Counted from the first letter of the stretch, positions 1-9,854 are shown. The stretch is 64,000 nt of DNA from Marinagarivorans sp. (GCA_028281865.1 JANQJB010000083.1:1-64000); one strand, 5' to 3'. A program made the numbers and translations. Notes: generated by a model from the letters alone, not told the origin.

Positions 1-114
1 GAGGAAGAAGAGGAAGAAGAGGAAGAAGAGGAAGAAGAGGAAGAAGAGGAAGAAGAGGAACAAGAGGAAGACGAAGAAGAGGAAGAAGAGGAAGAAGAGG
101 AAGAAGAGGAAGAC
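1..114 (+). repeat. 9-bp tandem repeat encoding poly-Glu
   Basis: The unit GAGGAAGAA is repeated six times perfectly at 1-54. It is then interrupted by variant codons (CAA at 61, GAC at 70) and resumes at 79-111. Because the unit is a multiple of three, slippage would change tail length without shifting the frame. Confidence 0.9.
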
Positions 115-126
115 GGCGAATACTAA
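1..126 (+). CDS. C-terminal end of an unidentified protein with a poly-glutamate tail (partial)
   Basis: The reading frame is open from base 1 to a TAA at 124-126 and belongs to a gene that starts before the window. Of the 41 visible codons, 36 encode Glu; the rest are one Gln, two Asp, one Gly and a final Tyr, so the protein ends in a strongly acidic tail closing with Asp-Gly-Glu-Tyr. The tail is built from a repeated Glu-Glu-Glu codon triplet. Nothing of the functional part is visible, so no product can be named. The response regulator starts only 17 to 26 bases downstream, so the two may be co-transcribed. The same cluster encodes a glutamate-ligase-like ATP-grasp domain. A link to this tail is only a conjecture. 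Confidence 0.7.
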   Translation, partial: EEEEEEEEEEEEEEEEEEEEQEEDEEEEEEEEEEEEEDGEY

Positions 127-152
127 ATTAACTAATAGGTTAATTGATTGTT

Positions 153-881
153 ATGGCGACGAATAACACGATCAAAAAAAATATACTGCTGGTCGAAGAC
201 GACGAAGAACTCGCAGAATTAATTCAAGATTATCTAGAACGCGCAGAATTTAATGTCAGCGTCGAGCACAACGGGCTAATAGCCGCCGATAGAGTGCTGC
301 AAGACAAGCCCGATTTAGTTATTCTCGATTTAATGCTGCCAGGAAAAGACGGCATCGCCATCTGCCGCGATGTCCGCCCATTTTTCGACGGGCATATTCT
401 GATGCTTACAGCTTCGAACGAATCGGTCGACCAAATACTGGGACTTGAAATTGGTGCGGATGATTTCGTGCAAAAGCCAGTTGAACCACGGATATTATTA
501 GCGAGAATACGCGCACTTTTTCGCCGTAGTGGTCACGAAAAGCAACCGATAATAGAGTCTGCTTCCATCGAGACAGATTCGATGCACTTTGAAAACCTTC
601 TAATTTCACCTGCCACACGCCAAGTAAAAGTAAACGGCCACCAAATAAACCTCGCCAACCCCGAATATGATGTACTTCTTTTGCTTGCAGAAAATCGCGG
701 GAAAATACTCAGCCGCAATGATATTTTTGTCTCGCTACGCGGTATTGAATACGATGGCCAAAACCGCTTGGTCGACATTACCATCTCACAGTTACGGGCA
801 AAACTCGCGTGCGACGGTCAAAGTGACCGTCATATCAAGACAATAAGAAATAAGGGGTATTTGTTTGTTGAGGAATTTTAG
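153..881 (+). CDS. OmpR/PhoB-family response regulator
   Basis: This is a two-component response regulator. A receiver domain covers about residues 10-120, with the acidic pocket Glu15-Asp16-Asp17, the predicted phospho-acceptor Asp59 in an LDLMLPG context, and the conserved Lys in the QKPVEPR segment. A winged-helix OmpR-type DNA-binding domain fills the C-terminal 100 residues. It probably binds DNA as a dimer after phosphorylation. The start is ambiguous: ATG at 153 has no well-placed ribosome site, whereas an in-frame TTG at 144 sits 5 bases after an AGG, which would add three residues. No histidine kinase is adjacent, so its partner is elsewhere or upstream of the window. It lies just before the ATP-grasp/TPR/beta-barrel operon and may control it, which is inference from position only. 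Confidence 0.93.
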   Translation: MATNNTIKKNILLVEDDEELAELIQDYLERAEFNVSVEHNGLIAADRVLQDKPDLVILDLMLPGKDGIAICRDVRPFFDGHILMLTASNESVDQILGLEIGADDFVQKPVEPRILLARIRALFRRSGHEKQPIIESASIETDSMHFENLLISPATRQVKVNGHQINLANPEYDVLLLLAENRGKILSRNDIFVSLRGIEYDGQNRLVDITISQLRAKLACDGQSDRHIKTIRNKGYLFVEEF

Positions 882-1054
882 GATCCGCTAAAAATAACTA
901 ACTTATTAGCAATTTAAGCAGGGTTACTCGAAACCGAAAGTTATCCAACTCAACATCTGAGCCCATCAATCTAACATTACACTAACATTTCATTAACGGA
1001 AGCAGAAATGCAAATATGGGAGACTAACTGTCTGGTCAACCCCGGTGCAATTTC

Positions 1055-3520
1055 ATGCTTTTTGCTCGAACCGACAAACTTTTAGGTCTAAAAACAAAGC
1101 TCATTCGTCCCCTATTACGTTTTGATCTGCTCGTCTTGTTGGTCGCTGCCAGCCTGCTCTATTCACACGTATCACAGCAAATCGAATCTCTCAAAGCATT
1201 AATCCCCAAGCAGGTATATACCCTTACATTTTCAACCTATTTTCAGCTCGACGACGGCGAAACTAATATTTATACCTATCTGCCGCTAAACAACGCGCGC
1301 CAACTACGTTTGCAGGAAGAAATATCTGGTGAGCTACCTTGGAGCATAAAAACCGATATGACAGGGCGAAGGCTACATTGGTCTGGCGAAGATAAACCCA
1401 ACAGTGTTCGCTACAAAGTTTATGTGGCGACGCAAGCGGTTAAATATTCGATTGAAGAAAACCTAAGCATCCCCGATCAGCACGACGATACGCTGAGCGA
1501 TTACTTGCTTGAAACTGACGTCATTCAATTCAATCACCCCGAAATAGTGGAGTATTGGGAAACGATCAAACCGGAAAACTCCCATAATACACTTGCCGTA
1601 TTGGGTAGAATTTTTGATTACACCTATAACGGACTGGAATCGTCTTCATTCAAAGGTACAACGGATGCACTGACAGCCCATCGACTTGGCATCGCTAGCT
1701 GCAACGGCAAAAGCCGTTTATTTGTTGCGTTGGCAAGATTAAATAATCTCCCTGCTCGCCTCGTTGGAGGCGTCATTTTGGAGGAGGGAACAAAAAGAAC
1801 TTCGCATCAATGGGTAGAAGTTTTTATCGAAAATCACTGGGTCCCGTTTGGTCCTACTAACGGCTATTTCGCAGAAATTCCCGCTCATTATTTGCGATTA
1901 TATCAAGGGGACGAAGCACTTATTCGCCACACAAGTAATATTAATTTTGATTATCAATTTGATGTTAAAGCTGCAACGGTATCACCGGCATTCTACAGTG
2001 AGTTAATTCAAGCTCTCGACAACCGAGTCAATTTGTCGGTGATGTTAAAGTCTCTCAATTTATCTCCCACTACTGTTAGCATCGTATTATTATTCCCTCT
2101 TTGTACTCTATTAATCACGTTTTTACGCAACGTTATCGGCCTCAAAACCTATGGCATTTTCATGCCTATGCTAATCGCCGCAGCTTGTCTATTTAGTGGT
2201 TTAATAAAAGGTCTAATCGGATTTTCTGCAATATTACTTTTTGCCTGGTCTATCCATGCCATTCTAGACCGTATGAGACTGTTAAAAACTGCGCGCTTAG
2301 CCATTGTTATCACTTGCATCACAGCATGTTCAATGTTTTTACTGTGGGCCGTCGAAACCAAATTCCGTACGGAACTAAGCGTACTATCCGTATTCCCCGT
2401 CGTGATTATCAGTTTTGTTGCGGAACGAATTCACCAAAATACTAATCAACAAATGTGGACCGACTGTTTTAAGGCATGCTTTGGTACTCTAGTAACAATA
2501 TGCTGCTGCTATTTTGCAATGCGTTCGGTTTTATTGCAGGGGGTATTCTCTCTTTATCCAGAAGCGTTTTTGGTTGTGCTAGCGGCTCAATTATTTATTG
2601 GCAGCTGGTCTGGCTTGCGTTTAAGCGAGCTATTACGCTTTAAAAATATTTTGTATTCTCAGCATGACAGCGTACTCGGCATTAATGGTCGTAATCGTAA
2701 CTTGGTCTATAAGCACAATCAAAAAAAATTACTCGCACTTGCCGCGGATAAACTCTCAACCAAAAAAATACTTGAGAAAAAATCACTGCCAACGCCCGCA
2801 ACCTTGGCTCTGTTTGTAAATATTTCTGATACTCGCCGAGTTGCATCGGAAGTCGAACGACTCGATCAATTTGTTATTAAGCCCAATTGCGGATCGCAAG
2901 GCAAAGGAATTATTGTAATTAAGCAGAAAAAAGGAAATTCATTCATCAGCGCGAGCAATAAAACTTTTACAATTGCAGAAATTGAACAACACGTAAAAGA
3001 TATCATTAGCGGTTCTTTTTCACAGGATGGCGAACAAGATATTGCCTACATTGAGCCACTCATCATTCAACATCAGGCATTGCAAGCCTTATCGCCTTCT
3101 GGATTATGCGACATCCGCATCATTGTTGCCAAAGGTCAAGCTGTCAGTGCGATGTTACGAATTCCTACAATAACTTCACACGGCAAAGCCAATTTACACC
3201 AAGGTGCGGTCGGCGTGGCTATTGATATTGAAACCGGGCTTACTTCAAATGCTCAAATAAAGGGGCGGGATATCAAAGTTCACCCTGATACAAAGAAATC
3301 ACTGAAAGGAATTCAACTTCCTTTTTGGCAACAGATTGTGCGTATTTCCTCAGAATGTTACAGCGCAATTCCTCTGGGCTATCTCGGTGTTGATATTTGC
3401 CTAGACCAAACAGAAGGCCCATTAGTTCTAGAGGTAAACGGTCGACCAGGATTAGAAATTCAAAACGTACAACATCGAGGCTTTAATGAAAAGCTCTGCC
3501 AAACAATCGAAGCCTACTAA
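1055..3520 (+). CDS. Fused inactive transglutaminase-7TM protein and glutamate-ligase-like ATP-grasp protein
   Basis: This 821-residue protein joins two parts that are normally separate neighbouring genes in proteobacteria. A first membrane segment lies at about 22-43. A periplasmic transglutaminase-like domain follows, with Cys216 (CNGKS) and His251 (HQW) retained, but with Gly266 where the catalytic Asp of the usual DPT motif would be. A bundle of membrane helices at about 345-535 carries the family hallmark GLKTYGIFMPML. The C-terminal part from about 550 is an ATP-grasp ligase, with a nucleotide-binding Lys in FVIKPNCGSQGKG near 607 and a metal-binding end LEVNGRPGLEIQ near 793. Relatives are annotated alpha-L-glutamate-ligase-like, but their true substrate is not established. 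The TPR gene overlaps its last 35 bases, indicating translational coupling. The domain fusion is the unusual feature. Confidence 0.88.
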   Translation: MLFARTDKLLGLKTKLIRPLLRFDLLVLLVAASLLYSHVSQQIESLKALIPKQVYTLTFSTYFQLDDGETNIYTYLPLNNARQLRLQEEISGELPWSIKTDMTGRRLHWSGEDKPNSVRYKVYVATQAVKYSIEENLSIPDQHDDTLSDYLLETDVIQFNHPEIVEYWETIKPENSHNTLAVLGRIFDYTYNGLESSSFKGTTDALTAHRLGIASCNGKSRLFVALARLNNLPARLVGGVILEEGTKRTSHQWVEVFIENHWVPFGPTNGYFAEIPAHYLRLYQGDEALIRHTSNINFDYQFDVKAATVSPAFYSELIQALDNRVNLSVMLKSLNLSPTTVSIVLLFPLCTLLITFLRNVIGLKTYGIFMPMLIAAACLFSGLIKGLIGFSAILLFAWSIHAILDRMRLLKTARLAIVITCITACSMFLLWAVETKFRTELSVLSVFPVVIISFVAERIHQNTNQQMWTDCFKACFGTLVTICCCYFAMRSVLLQGVFSLYPEAFLVVLAAQLFIGSWSGLRLSELLRFKNILYSQHDSVLGINGRNRNLVYKHNQKKLLALAADKLSTKKILEKKSLPTPATLALFVNISDTRRVASEVERLDQFVIKPNCGSQGKGIIVIKQKKGNSFISASNKTFTIAEIEQHVKDIISGSFSQDGEQDIAYIEPLIIQHQALQALSPSGLCDIRIIVAKGQAVSAMLRIPTITSHGKANLHQGAVGVAIDIETGLTSNAQIKGRDIKVHPDTKKSLKGIQLPFWQQIVRISSECYSAIPLGYLGVDICLDQTEGPLVLEVNGRPGLEIQNVQHRGFNEKLCQTIEAY

Positions 3521-5357
3521 GCAAATGCTTTCACGTCGGCAAAAAAATTTAATTCGGGTTTTTTCTTCTGTTTCCATTTCTGTTACTGCGCTTGGTCTCG
3601 GTGTTTTTATTGCAATGATGGAAATGCAGTTGGCATCGTATGAAGCAGAAACACGGATAATACAAGTAAATGAAAGCGATAATGAATTATTGGAGTCTAC
3701 CGAAACAAGCAATTCTTCAGATGAAATGCTATTAGAAGAAGAATCTATCAAACAGGGGGAAATAAAAGATGAAAGTGTGCTACTTGATTCGCGCAAACAA
3801 AACCATGGTGATACTCAGAAAACAGCGCGGAACATTCAAAGTAAAGTTGAAGAAAGTTCGAAATGGTTTAAACAAGCACTGCAATATTCAAGAGAAGGAA
3901 GCCTTGACCTCGCTATAGAACAATACAATAAAATACTCGAAATAAAGCCTAACCACCAGATGGCTGCAATTAACTTAGGTTTGTCTTTAAAAAAGTTGGG
4001 TCAATGTGAACTCGCAATTCCGAAGTTACACTATGCATTGTCAATTTCAGGCGGGTCGCGCAAAGGTAAAATTTACGCGCTACTGGGTTCCTGCGAAGTC
4101 GAACGCGGTAACTTCGAGCTGGCAATTGATCACTTTATCTTATCAATTGAATATCGCCCAGGTCACGCTCTGACCTGGCGTCGCTATGCAGAAGCACTGC
4201 ATTTAGCAAATCGTAAAATCGATGAAGTCAGTTTTACTTTTGATAAAGCGATCGCTTTAAGTCCGAGTAACCCTGCCCCTATTCTCTCTAAAGCTCAATA
4301 TTTAGTTGCAAGCCTGGACTTTGAAGAAGCAATAAAAATATTAAAAACTCATCAAAAAAACTCACACGCACTTGATAGCAATAGCATAAAACTGCAAAAG
4401 CTCTTAGTATGGGCTTATATCGAAAGCGGAAAAAATCAAGCAGCTATAAAAACCCTACGGTGGCTGGAAGATTTTGATAAACGTTACGCCAAGGGAATAT
4501 ATTATGCTCAATTGCTTTATCTAAATAAAAAATACGTAAGCGCAAAAAATCAGCTTAAAAAGCTTAAACTCTCTCCAGAAACGCGTTATTTATTAGCCCT
4601 ATGTGAGTTCAATTTAAAAAATCACGAAGATGCACGTAACTTGTTACAGCTACTAGACAAAAATCATCTATTTCGTTTTCGTGCCGAACTTAGGCTAGCT
4701 CAAATAGCTCTGCAGGAAAATGCCCGGAGAGTAGCACTCGATCACTACAAAAATTTGTTAAACCAATCAATCTACAAAAAGACCATTTTTTACAATACTG
4801 CTCTTGTTGCGGCTAGATTGAGGGAAAAAGATCTCGCTTATAACAGCATCAACCATGCTCTTACGCACTCGCCGAATGAGCTCAGGTTACTAACAGCTAA
4901 GGCTATTATTGACAGAAAATTTGGAAATTTGATACTTGCGGAACAATCGCTCAAGTCTCTCTCAGAGAAAAACCCAAAGAATAAATCTGTGTTACGTGAA
5001 TGGGCGATAACGCTGCAACAACTCGACAGGCATGGACTGGCGTTGGAAAAATACTACAAACTTACGCTGGAAAGCCCAAAGACTAATGATCTGTTCGATT
5101 TAGGCAAATTGTTGTTTGAAGATGAGCAATACCAAGAGGCCGTAGGCACTTTCAATGCACTACTCGAATTAAATAGCAAGCATATTGAGGCAAGATTCTA
5201 CCTTGCAAAGTCATGGTGCCAGATTGACCAAACAGGCAATTGTCTACAAGAGCTCAACCGCACACTCACACTAAATAATCAACACATCGGCGCAAACGCG
5301 CTAAAATCTCAGTTAAAGCAGCTCGCATTACAAAGCGCTCCGCAACAACCGCAATAG
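3486..5357 (+). CDS. Membrane-anchored TPR-repeat protein
   Basis: The 623-residue product has a short basic cytoplasmic start, one membrane helix at about residues 24-46, an acidic linker rich in Glu and Ser up to about 95, and then tetratricopeptide repeats to the C-terminus. Clear repeat units begin near the SREGSLDLAIEQYNKILEIKPNH segment and recur through the last 60 residues. The topology (short inside, long outside) places the repeats in the periplasm. Its ATG lies inside the end of the ATP-grasp gene in another frame, and the beta-barrel gene begins 12 bases after its stop, so the three form one operon. Periplasmic TPR scaffolds paired with outer-membrane barrels are known from bacterial exopolysaccharide exporters such as Pel and PNAG. 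A similar bridging role here is inferred. Confidence 0.85.
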   Translation: MKSSAKQSKPTKQMLSRRQKNLIRVFSSVSISVTALGLGVFIAMMEMQLASYEAETRIIQVNESDNELLESTETSNSSDEMLLEEESIKQGEIKDESVLLDSRKQNHGDTQKTARNIQSKVEESSKWFKQALQYSREGSLDLAIEQYNKILEIKPNHQMAAINLGLSLKKLGQCELAIPKLHYALSISGGSRKGKIYALLGSCEVERGNFELAIDHFILSIEYRPGHALTWRRYAEALHLANRKIDEVSFTFDKAIALSPSNPAPILSKAQYLVASLDFEEAIKILKTHQKNSHALDSNSIKLQKLLVWAYIESGKNQAAIKTLRWLEDFDKRYAKGIYYAQLLYLNKKYVSAKNQLKKLKLSPETRYLLALCEFNLKNHEDARNLLQLLDKNHLFRFRAELRLAQIALQENARRVALDHYKNLLNQSIYKKTIFYNTALVAARLREKDLAYNSINHALTHSPNELRLLTAKAIIDRKFGNLILAEQSLKSLSEKNPKNKSVLREWAITLQQLDRHGLALEKYYKLTLESPKTNDLFDLGKLLFEDEQYQEAVGTFNALLELNSKHIEARFYLAKSWCQIDQTGNCLQELNRTLTLNNQHIGANALKSQLKQLALQSAPQQPQ

Positions 5358-5369
5358 GTTTAATCTCGA

Positions 5370-6632
5370 ATGTTATTCATATTTTGTAGCGTACGAACAC
5401 GAATTCTGGTCGCGTTATTAGGATTCTTAATATTAGTGACAGGGAGTATCGCAAAGGCGAACAGCCCCGATATTAATCTAAGTTTCGGTCACGATAGTAA
5501 TCCACTGCGCTTAAATGATGCATTTAAACCAACAGGCGGAAAGTATCGAAAATTTACTGGGACATGGCGCAAGAAATACGATTATGGTGGTTATATCTAT
5601 CTATATTTCTACAATAAAGACTATCTTTACAACCCAGACGAGACGCTACAGCTTAATTCGAAAACTGCAGCACCAATAATTGACTCTGGGACCGGGCGAG
5701 CACTGACCAACCCAATTAACACAGAAGATGCAGGTTCTACTACAGCCCGTGCCCGTTATCGTTATACAAAAGAATTGAAAAAAACTAAAAAGGGAAGAAC
5801 GGAAATTTCGACTGAACTTACTTACGGAATGCGCGACAAAACCTATTACAGCAGAAAAAGGGGAAGGTTAGGTACGTATACACTTAGGCGACAGGGTATG
5901 GATCCTGTCGTTTTTTCGATAGAAGACCGTTACGACTATAAATACCTAGAGTCAATATCGGCATTGCAATACCCAGTGACCAAAAAACTACAAGCAGACT
6001 TTTCAATTCGCTTTCAAGATCGCAACTACCACGATTACTCCTATTTACCTATAAGCGATTTATCTTATAAACAATATGATTTTCAAATTGATTCTACTTA
6101 CAGATTTAATAAGAAAAATCGACTTGAGTTCGATATGCTTCTTTTTAGGCAAAGAGACTTTGATAGTCGTAAAGCACATTTAAATCGCGACAAAATACTG
6201 TCGTACTCGCGCCAAGCTTTTCGATCGAAATATTCATACAAATACTCAAAAAAACTCGACCTGGATTTTTTTGTAGAATACGGTGAGCGCAGAGACAACG
6301 ACGATGGCCATTACGATGTGGATTTGCACGTCGAGAGGTTTACTGTAACGTATTCCCCTAAGAAAAATGACGAGCTGGAATTTTCTGTTTATCATCGTTC
6401 AGTCGAATACCCTAATCGCAATCAAGAATTTGACCCAGACTCGGACGACGAGGATTATGCTCAGGAAGAAGGAATAACATGGGGCATAAAATACGAAAAA
6501 CGTATTCATCCCCAAAAGGATATTAACCTCCATATTACGTATCGAAACATTGAGCGTGATTCTAATATATTTTATTACGCCTATGAGAATCAAAATTTTG
6601 AATTGGGAATTAAATTCCCTTTAATTCCGTAA
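5370..6632 (+). CDS. Outer-membrane beta-barrel protein, unknown family
   Basis: The 420-residue product starts with a hydrophobic signal peptide (about residues 10-30, ending in SIAKA) and then alternates polar and aromatic residues in short strands through its whole length, rich in Tyr, Arg, Lys and Asp. This is typical of a transmembrane beta-barrel of roughly 16 or more strands. The last strand ends FELGIKFPLIP rather than in the commonest terminal Phe, although an aromatic-rich beta signal is present just before. I do not recognise a named family. It is the last gene of the ATP-grasp/TPR operon, with 12 bases between genes, and a strong hairpin follows. A porin or export channel for the operon's product is the most reasonable guess; an assembly protein for a surface structure is the alternative. 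Confidence 0.75.
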   Translation: MLFIFCSVRTRILVALLGFLILVTGSIAKANSPDINLSFGHDSNPLRLNDAFKPTGGKYRKFTGTWRKKYDYGGYIYLYFYNKDYLYNPDETLQLNSKTAAPIIDSGTGRALTNPINTEDAGSTTARARYRYTKELKKTKKGRTEISTELTYGMRDKTYYSRKRGRLGTYTLRRQGMDPVVFSIEDRYDYKYLESISALQYPVTKKLQADFSIRFQDRNYHDYSYLPISDLSYKQYDFQIDSTYRFNKKNRLEFDMLLFRQRDFDSRKAHLNRDKILSYSRQAFRSKYSYKYSKKLDLDFFVEYGERRDNDDGHYDVDLHVERFTVTYSPKKNDELEFSVYHRSVEYPNRNQEFDPDSDDEDYAQEEGITWGIKYEKRIHPQKDINLHITYRNIERDSNIFYYAYENQNFELGIKFPLIP

Positions 6633-6646
6633 CAAAGCCACCAAAA

Positions 6647-6700
6647 CTTATTGGGCGACATTGATTTATTTACAAAAATAAATCAATGTCGCCCAATAAG
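6647..6700. terminator. Perfect 25-bp hairpin between convergent genes
   Basis: Bases 6647-6671 are the exact reverse complement of 6676-6700, with a four-base loop. The hairpin lies between the beta-barrel gene (stop at 6630-6632) and the sulfatase gene on the other strand (stop at 6706-6708), where a bidirectional terminator is expected. The inner end of the stem is A/T-only. Confidence 0.8.
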
Positions 6701-6705
6701 TCGCG

Positions 6706-8205
6706 TTACTGCAGCTTATATTTCGGGTTAGGCTTAGGCAGCAATATTTGTTTCTCTTCAATAAACTGGTCGATCAAACGACTTAAGCTCTCTTGCTCTT
6801 CCGGAAATCGAAAAGCAATGTCATAGGCTTCGCCAATATCTTTTTTTAAATTAAATAATTCATGTCGATGTTTTTGCCCAGGTGCATCGTGGAAAAAGCG
6901 AATTAGTTTCCAGTCCCCTTTCCTTACCCAAATCGCAGGTTTAATCAAATTAAAGAAGCTGTAATGCGGGTAGTAGCCGTAAATTATCTTTTCTTTATCT
7001 GCCGGCTTATTATTTAAAACAGAGGAAAAACTTTGACCATCAAAACGATAGTTTTTTGGTGGTTCTAGACCGAGCATATCGACAAAGGTAGGGAAAAAAT
7101 CTTCCGCACTAACAAAAGCATCGCTACGACTATTCGCTTTGATCCGGTCAGGCCAGGCAATAACCAAGGGCACACGCACACCACCTTCATAATACCAGCC
7201 TTTACCTTGGCGCAATGGATAATTACTTGTCCCGGGAACATTGTCATAACCTTCCGGTTCAGTCTTAACCGGCGGCCAAGTATTTCCACCATTATCCGAA
7301 TAAAAAATAACGATTGTATTATCCATAATATCAAGTCGTTCCAACTCTTTCACGAGCGTACCGACTGCATCGTCAAGACCGTGAATCATAGCTGCATAAA
7401 CTGGGTTGCGCTGACCATCAAACTCACGATAACTTTTCTCATAATGTCGCGTCAGCGCGGGCTTCGCAGACCAAGGGGAATGAACGGAATAGGCCCAATA
7501 ATTGAGGAAAAACGGTTGGTCTTTTTTAGCGTTTTCGCGGATAAAAGCTACTGCTTCCTTGGCCATTCGGTCCTCAATATGCTCACCGGGTTCGCCGGTA
7601 AACCCTTCTTTAACGAGCGACGGCCACGGAGCCAAAAAACCCTTGGTTACAGCACCTTCCGGGAACTTTGGAACCTGTTCATTAAATCCGTGCGCTAGCG
7701 CATGATAAGGGCGCATACCCAAATGCCATTTACCGTAATGGCCTGTTTGATAACCCGCTGCGTTGAAGGCTTCCGCCAAGGAATAATAGTGAGTTTCAAG
7801 ACGCGTAGCCGACAATATTTGAATAGCGCGCTGGTCGGTCGTTGCATCTTGAACATGACCCACTTTTAAACGCTCCGGTTTATGGTGGCCTACCGCATCT
7901 GTAAATCCGATGCGCGCATGATGCAGACCGGTCATTATTGAAGACCGAGTTGGCGAGCAAATGGGGCTCGGCGTATAAGCTTGTGTAAAACGCATCCCGC
8001 GCTGCGCAAGGCGCAAAATATTGGGTGTTTTAAAATACTGAGTTGTGCCGTAAATCTCCGTGTCACTCCAACCTAAGTCATCTGCAAGAATAAAAACGAC
8101 ATTGGGTTTTGGTTTTGCCGCGTGTAGATGTGAAACTAAGGTAAGGCTGAAAGCGGTCGATAAAATTAACGGCAGCTGTTTAAGAAAGTTGAAAGCGAAT
8201 CGCAA
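6706..8205 (-). CDS. Secreted type I sulfatase (arylsulfatase A family)
   Basis: This enzyme hydrolyses sulfate esters, most likely on algal or animal polysaccharides or their fragments. It has a signal peptide of about 29 residues, the metal-binding Asp42-Asp43 near the start of the alkaline-phosphatase-like fold, and the sulfatase signature Cys83-Ser-Pro-Thr-Arg87, whose Cys is converted to formylglycine in this family. Further family segments are GKWHLG and the DNGG motif. Length (499 residues) is usual for the family. Translation starts at a TTG at 8205: no ATG precedes the catalytic core, and a G-rich ribosome site lies 5-6 bases before the TTG. The FGly-generating enzyme must be encoded elsewhere. 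No carbohydrate-binding module or linked glycoside hydrolase is visible, so the substrate cannot be assigned. Confidence 0.92.
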   Translation of the reverse strand: MRFAFNFLKQLPLILSTAFSLTLVSHLHAAKPKPNVVFILADDLGWSDTEIYGTTQYFKTPNILRLAQRGMRFTQAYTPSPICSPTRSSIMTGLHHARIGFTDAVGHHKPERLKVGHVQDATTDQRAIQILSATRLETHYYSLAEAFNAAGYQTGHYGKWHLGMRPYHALAHGFNEQVPKFPEGAVTKGFLAPWPSLVKEGFTGEPGEHIEDRMAKEAVAFIRENAKKDQPFFLNYWAYSVHSPWSAKPALTRHYEKSYREFDGQRNPVYAAMIHGLDDAVGTLVKELERLDIMDNTIVIFYSDNGGNTWPPVKTEPEGYDNVPGTSNYPLRQGKGWYYEGGVRVPLVIAWPDRIKANSRSDAFVSAEDFFPTFVDMLGLEPPKNYRFDGQSFSSVLNNKPADKEKIIYGYYPHYSFFNLIKPAIWVRKGDWKLIRFFHDAPGQKHRHELFNLKKDIGEAYDIAFRFPEEQESLSRLIDQFIEEKQILLPKPNPKYKLQ

Positions 8206-8352
8206 AATCTACCCCCAAGAAATGCTCAAGAATTTGGGGGCAGAGTATAACGAGTTACGTGTTCAAGCGGGACCTAATTTTGCCCAAGCAATCATTTTTT
8301 TAGTTGGGCAATGCTATGAAAAATATCCACACGATAATAATGTTCAAGGCTT

Positions 8353-9123
8353 TTAAGCAGCGACTCGACGGCGCGCAATGCTTAAACCAAATAAGCCCAG
8401 CGCAATTAGCAACACTGTACCCGGCTCGGATACAGGTTCGGCCGACTCAATAAAAACGACAAAGTCATTAAAATCTTTATCGCTAAGGTCGTAAACCGTG
8501 TCCTCGAAAGCAAGCACCCAACCGCCCTGAGTCCAGCTCGCGGCGCCACCAAAACCTGGCAAATCAATATCATCTTCGTTCGTACCCTGGAAGGCGACCA
8601 TTTGCTGCGATGAACCAGTGTTTAAGAGGCTGTCGGAAAAGAAAATCGAGCTTCCGGTATCAACGTAAAACCCGAATGCTGTACTCGAAAAATCCTCGCC
8701 AGAATCGCCAAATCCCCACAGCGAGCCTGTCCAAATGCTGCCGTCAGCATCCATACCAAAAGCAGTAATATCGCCAGCGGAATTCGTACCACCAAATAGT
8801 TCGAAGCGATTGCTTGCATCGTTGCGATCGAAAATCCCAAAAGAATTAACGTGAGAGTTAACCGAATACTCCGCAACAAGTCGCGTTGGTGTTATACCGC
8901 TATCGGTATTGCGCCAATATCCAGCGCCTTCGACTTGATCGGTCGTCACATCAATTGATGAGTCTCCACCTATTGTGTAGCTATCGAGCAAAGCTTGAAG
9001 CGTTGGCTCCGTATGAGAAGGGCTTGTCTCAATATAGATAGCCTGCGCCGACGACATCAAACCGAATGCCAAAACACCTGCCGCAGCAAACTGCCCGATC
9101 TCTAACCACTTTTTAAAACCCAT
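8353..9123 (-). CDS. PEP-CTERM sorted surface protein with a DUF4114-like domain
   Basis: The 256-residue protein has an N-terminal signal peptide (about residues 12-29, ending SSAQA). Its C-terminal sorting tag consists of a Pro-Gly-containing EPG motif, a hydrophobic helix and an Ala/Arg-rich end (ARRRVAA). Such tags are recognised by exosortases and lead to surface attachment or secretion into the biofilm matrix. The region before the tag carries a VLAFEDTVYDLSDKDFNDFV segment resembling the DUF4114 signature, an Asp-rich loop that may bind calcium. The start ATG follows a good ribosome site (GGAGAA). A sigma-54-like element lies about 90 bases upstream. The exact role of such proteins is unknown; matrix or adhesion functions are usual proposals. 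Confidence 0.9.
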   Translation of the reverse strand: MGFKKWLEIGQFAAAGVLAFGLMSSAQAIYIETSPSHTEPTLQALLDSYTIGGDSSIDVTTDQVEGAGYWRNTDSGITPTRLVAEYSVNSHVNSFGIFDRNDASNRFELFGGTNSAGDITAFGMDADGSIWTGSLWGFGDSGEDFSSTAFGFYVDTGSSIFFSDSLLNTGSSQQMVAFQGTNEDDIDLPGFGGAASWTQGGWVLAFEDTVYDLSDKDFNDFVVFIESAEPVSEPGTVLLIALGLFGLSIARRRVAA

Positions 9124-9808
<685 letters not shown>

Positions 9809-9854
9809 AGCCGATCAAACAAAAAAATAAAGTTACCCATTAGTGAGAAAATTT

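Noticed and set aside
1034-1048. TGG...TGC pair just before the ATP-grasp fusion gene
   Set aside because: The GG-to-GC spacing is one base too long for sigma-54 and the start would fall on the start codon.
7207-7698. 163-codon frame antisense to the sulfatase gene
   Set aside because: Entirely within a well-supported gene on the other strand.
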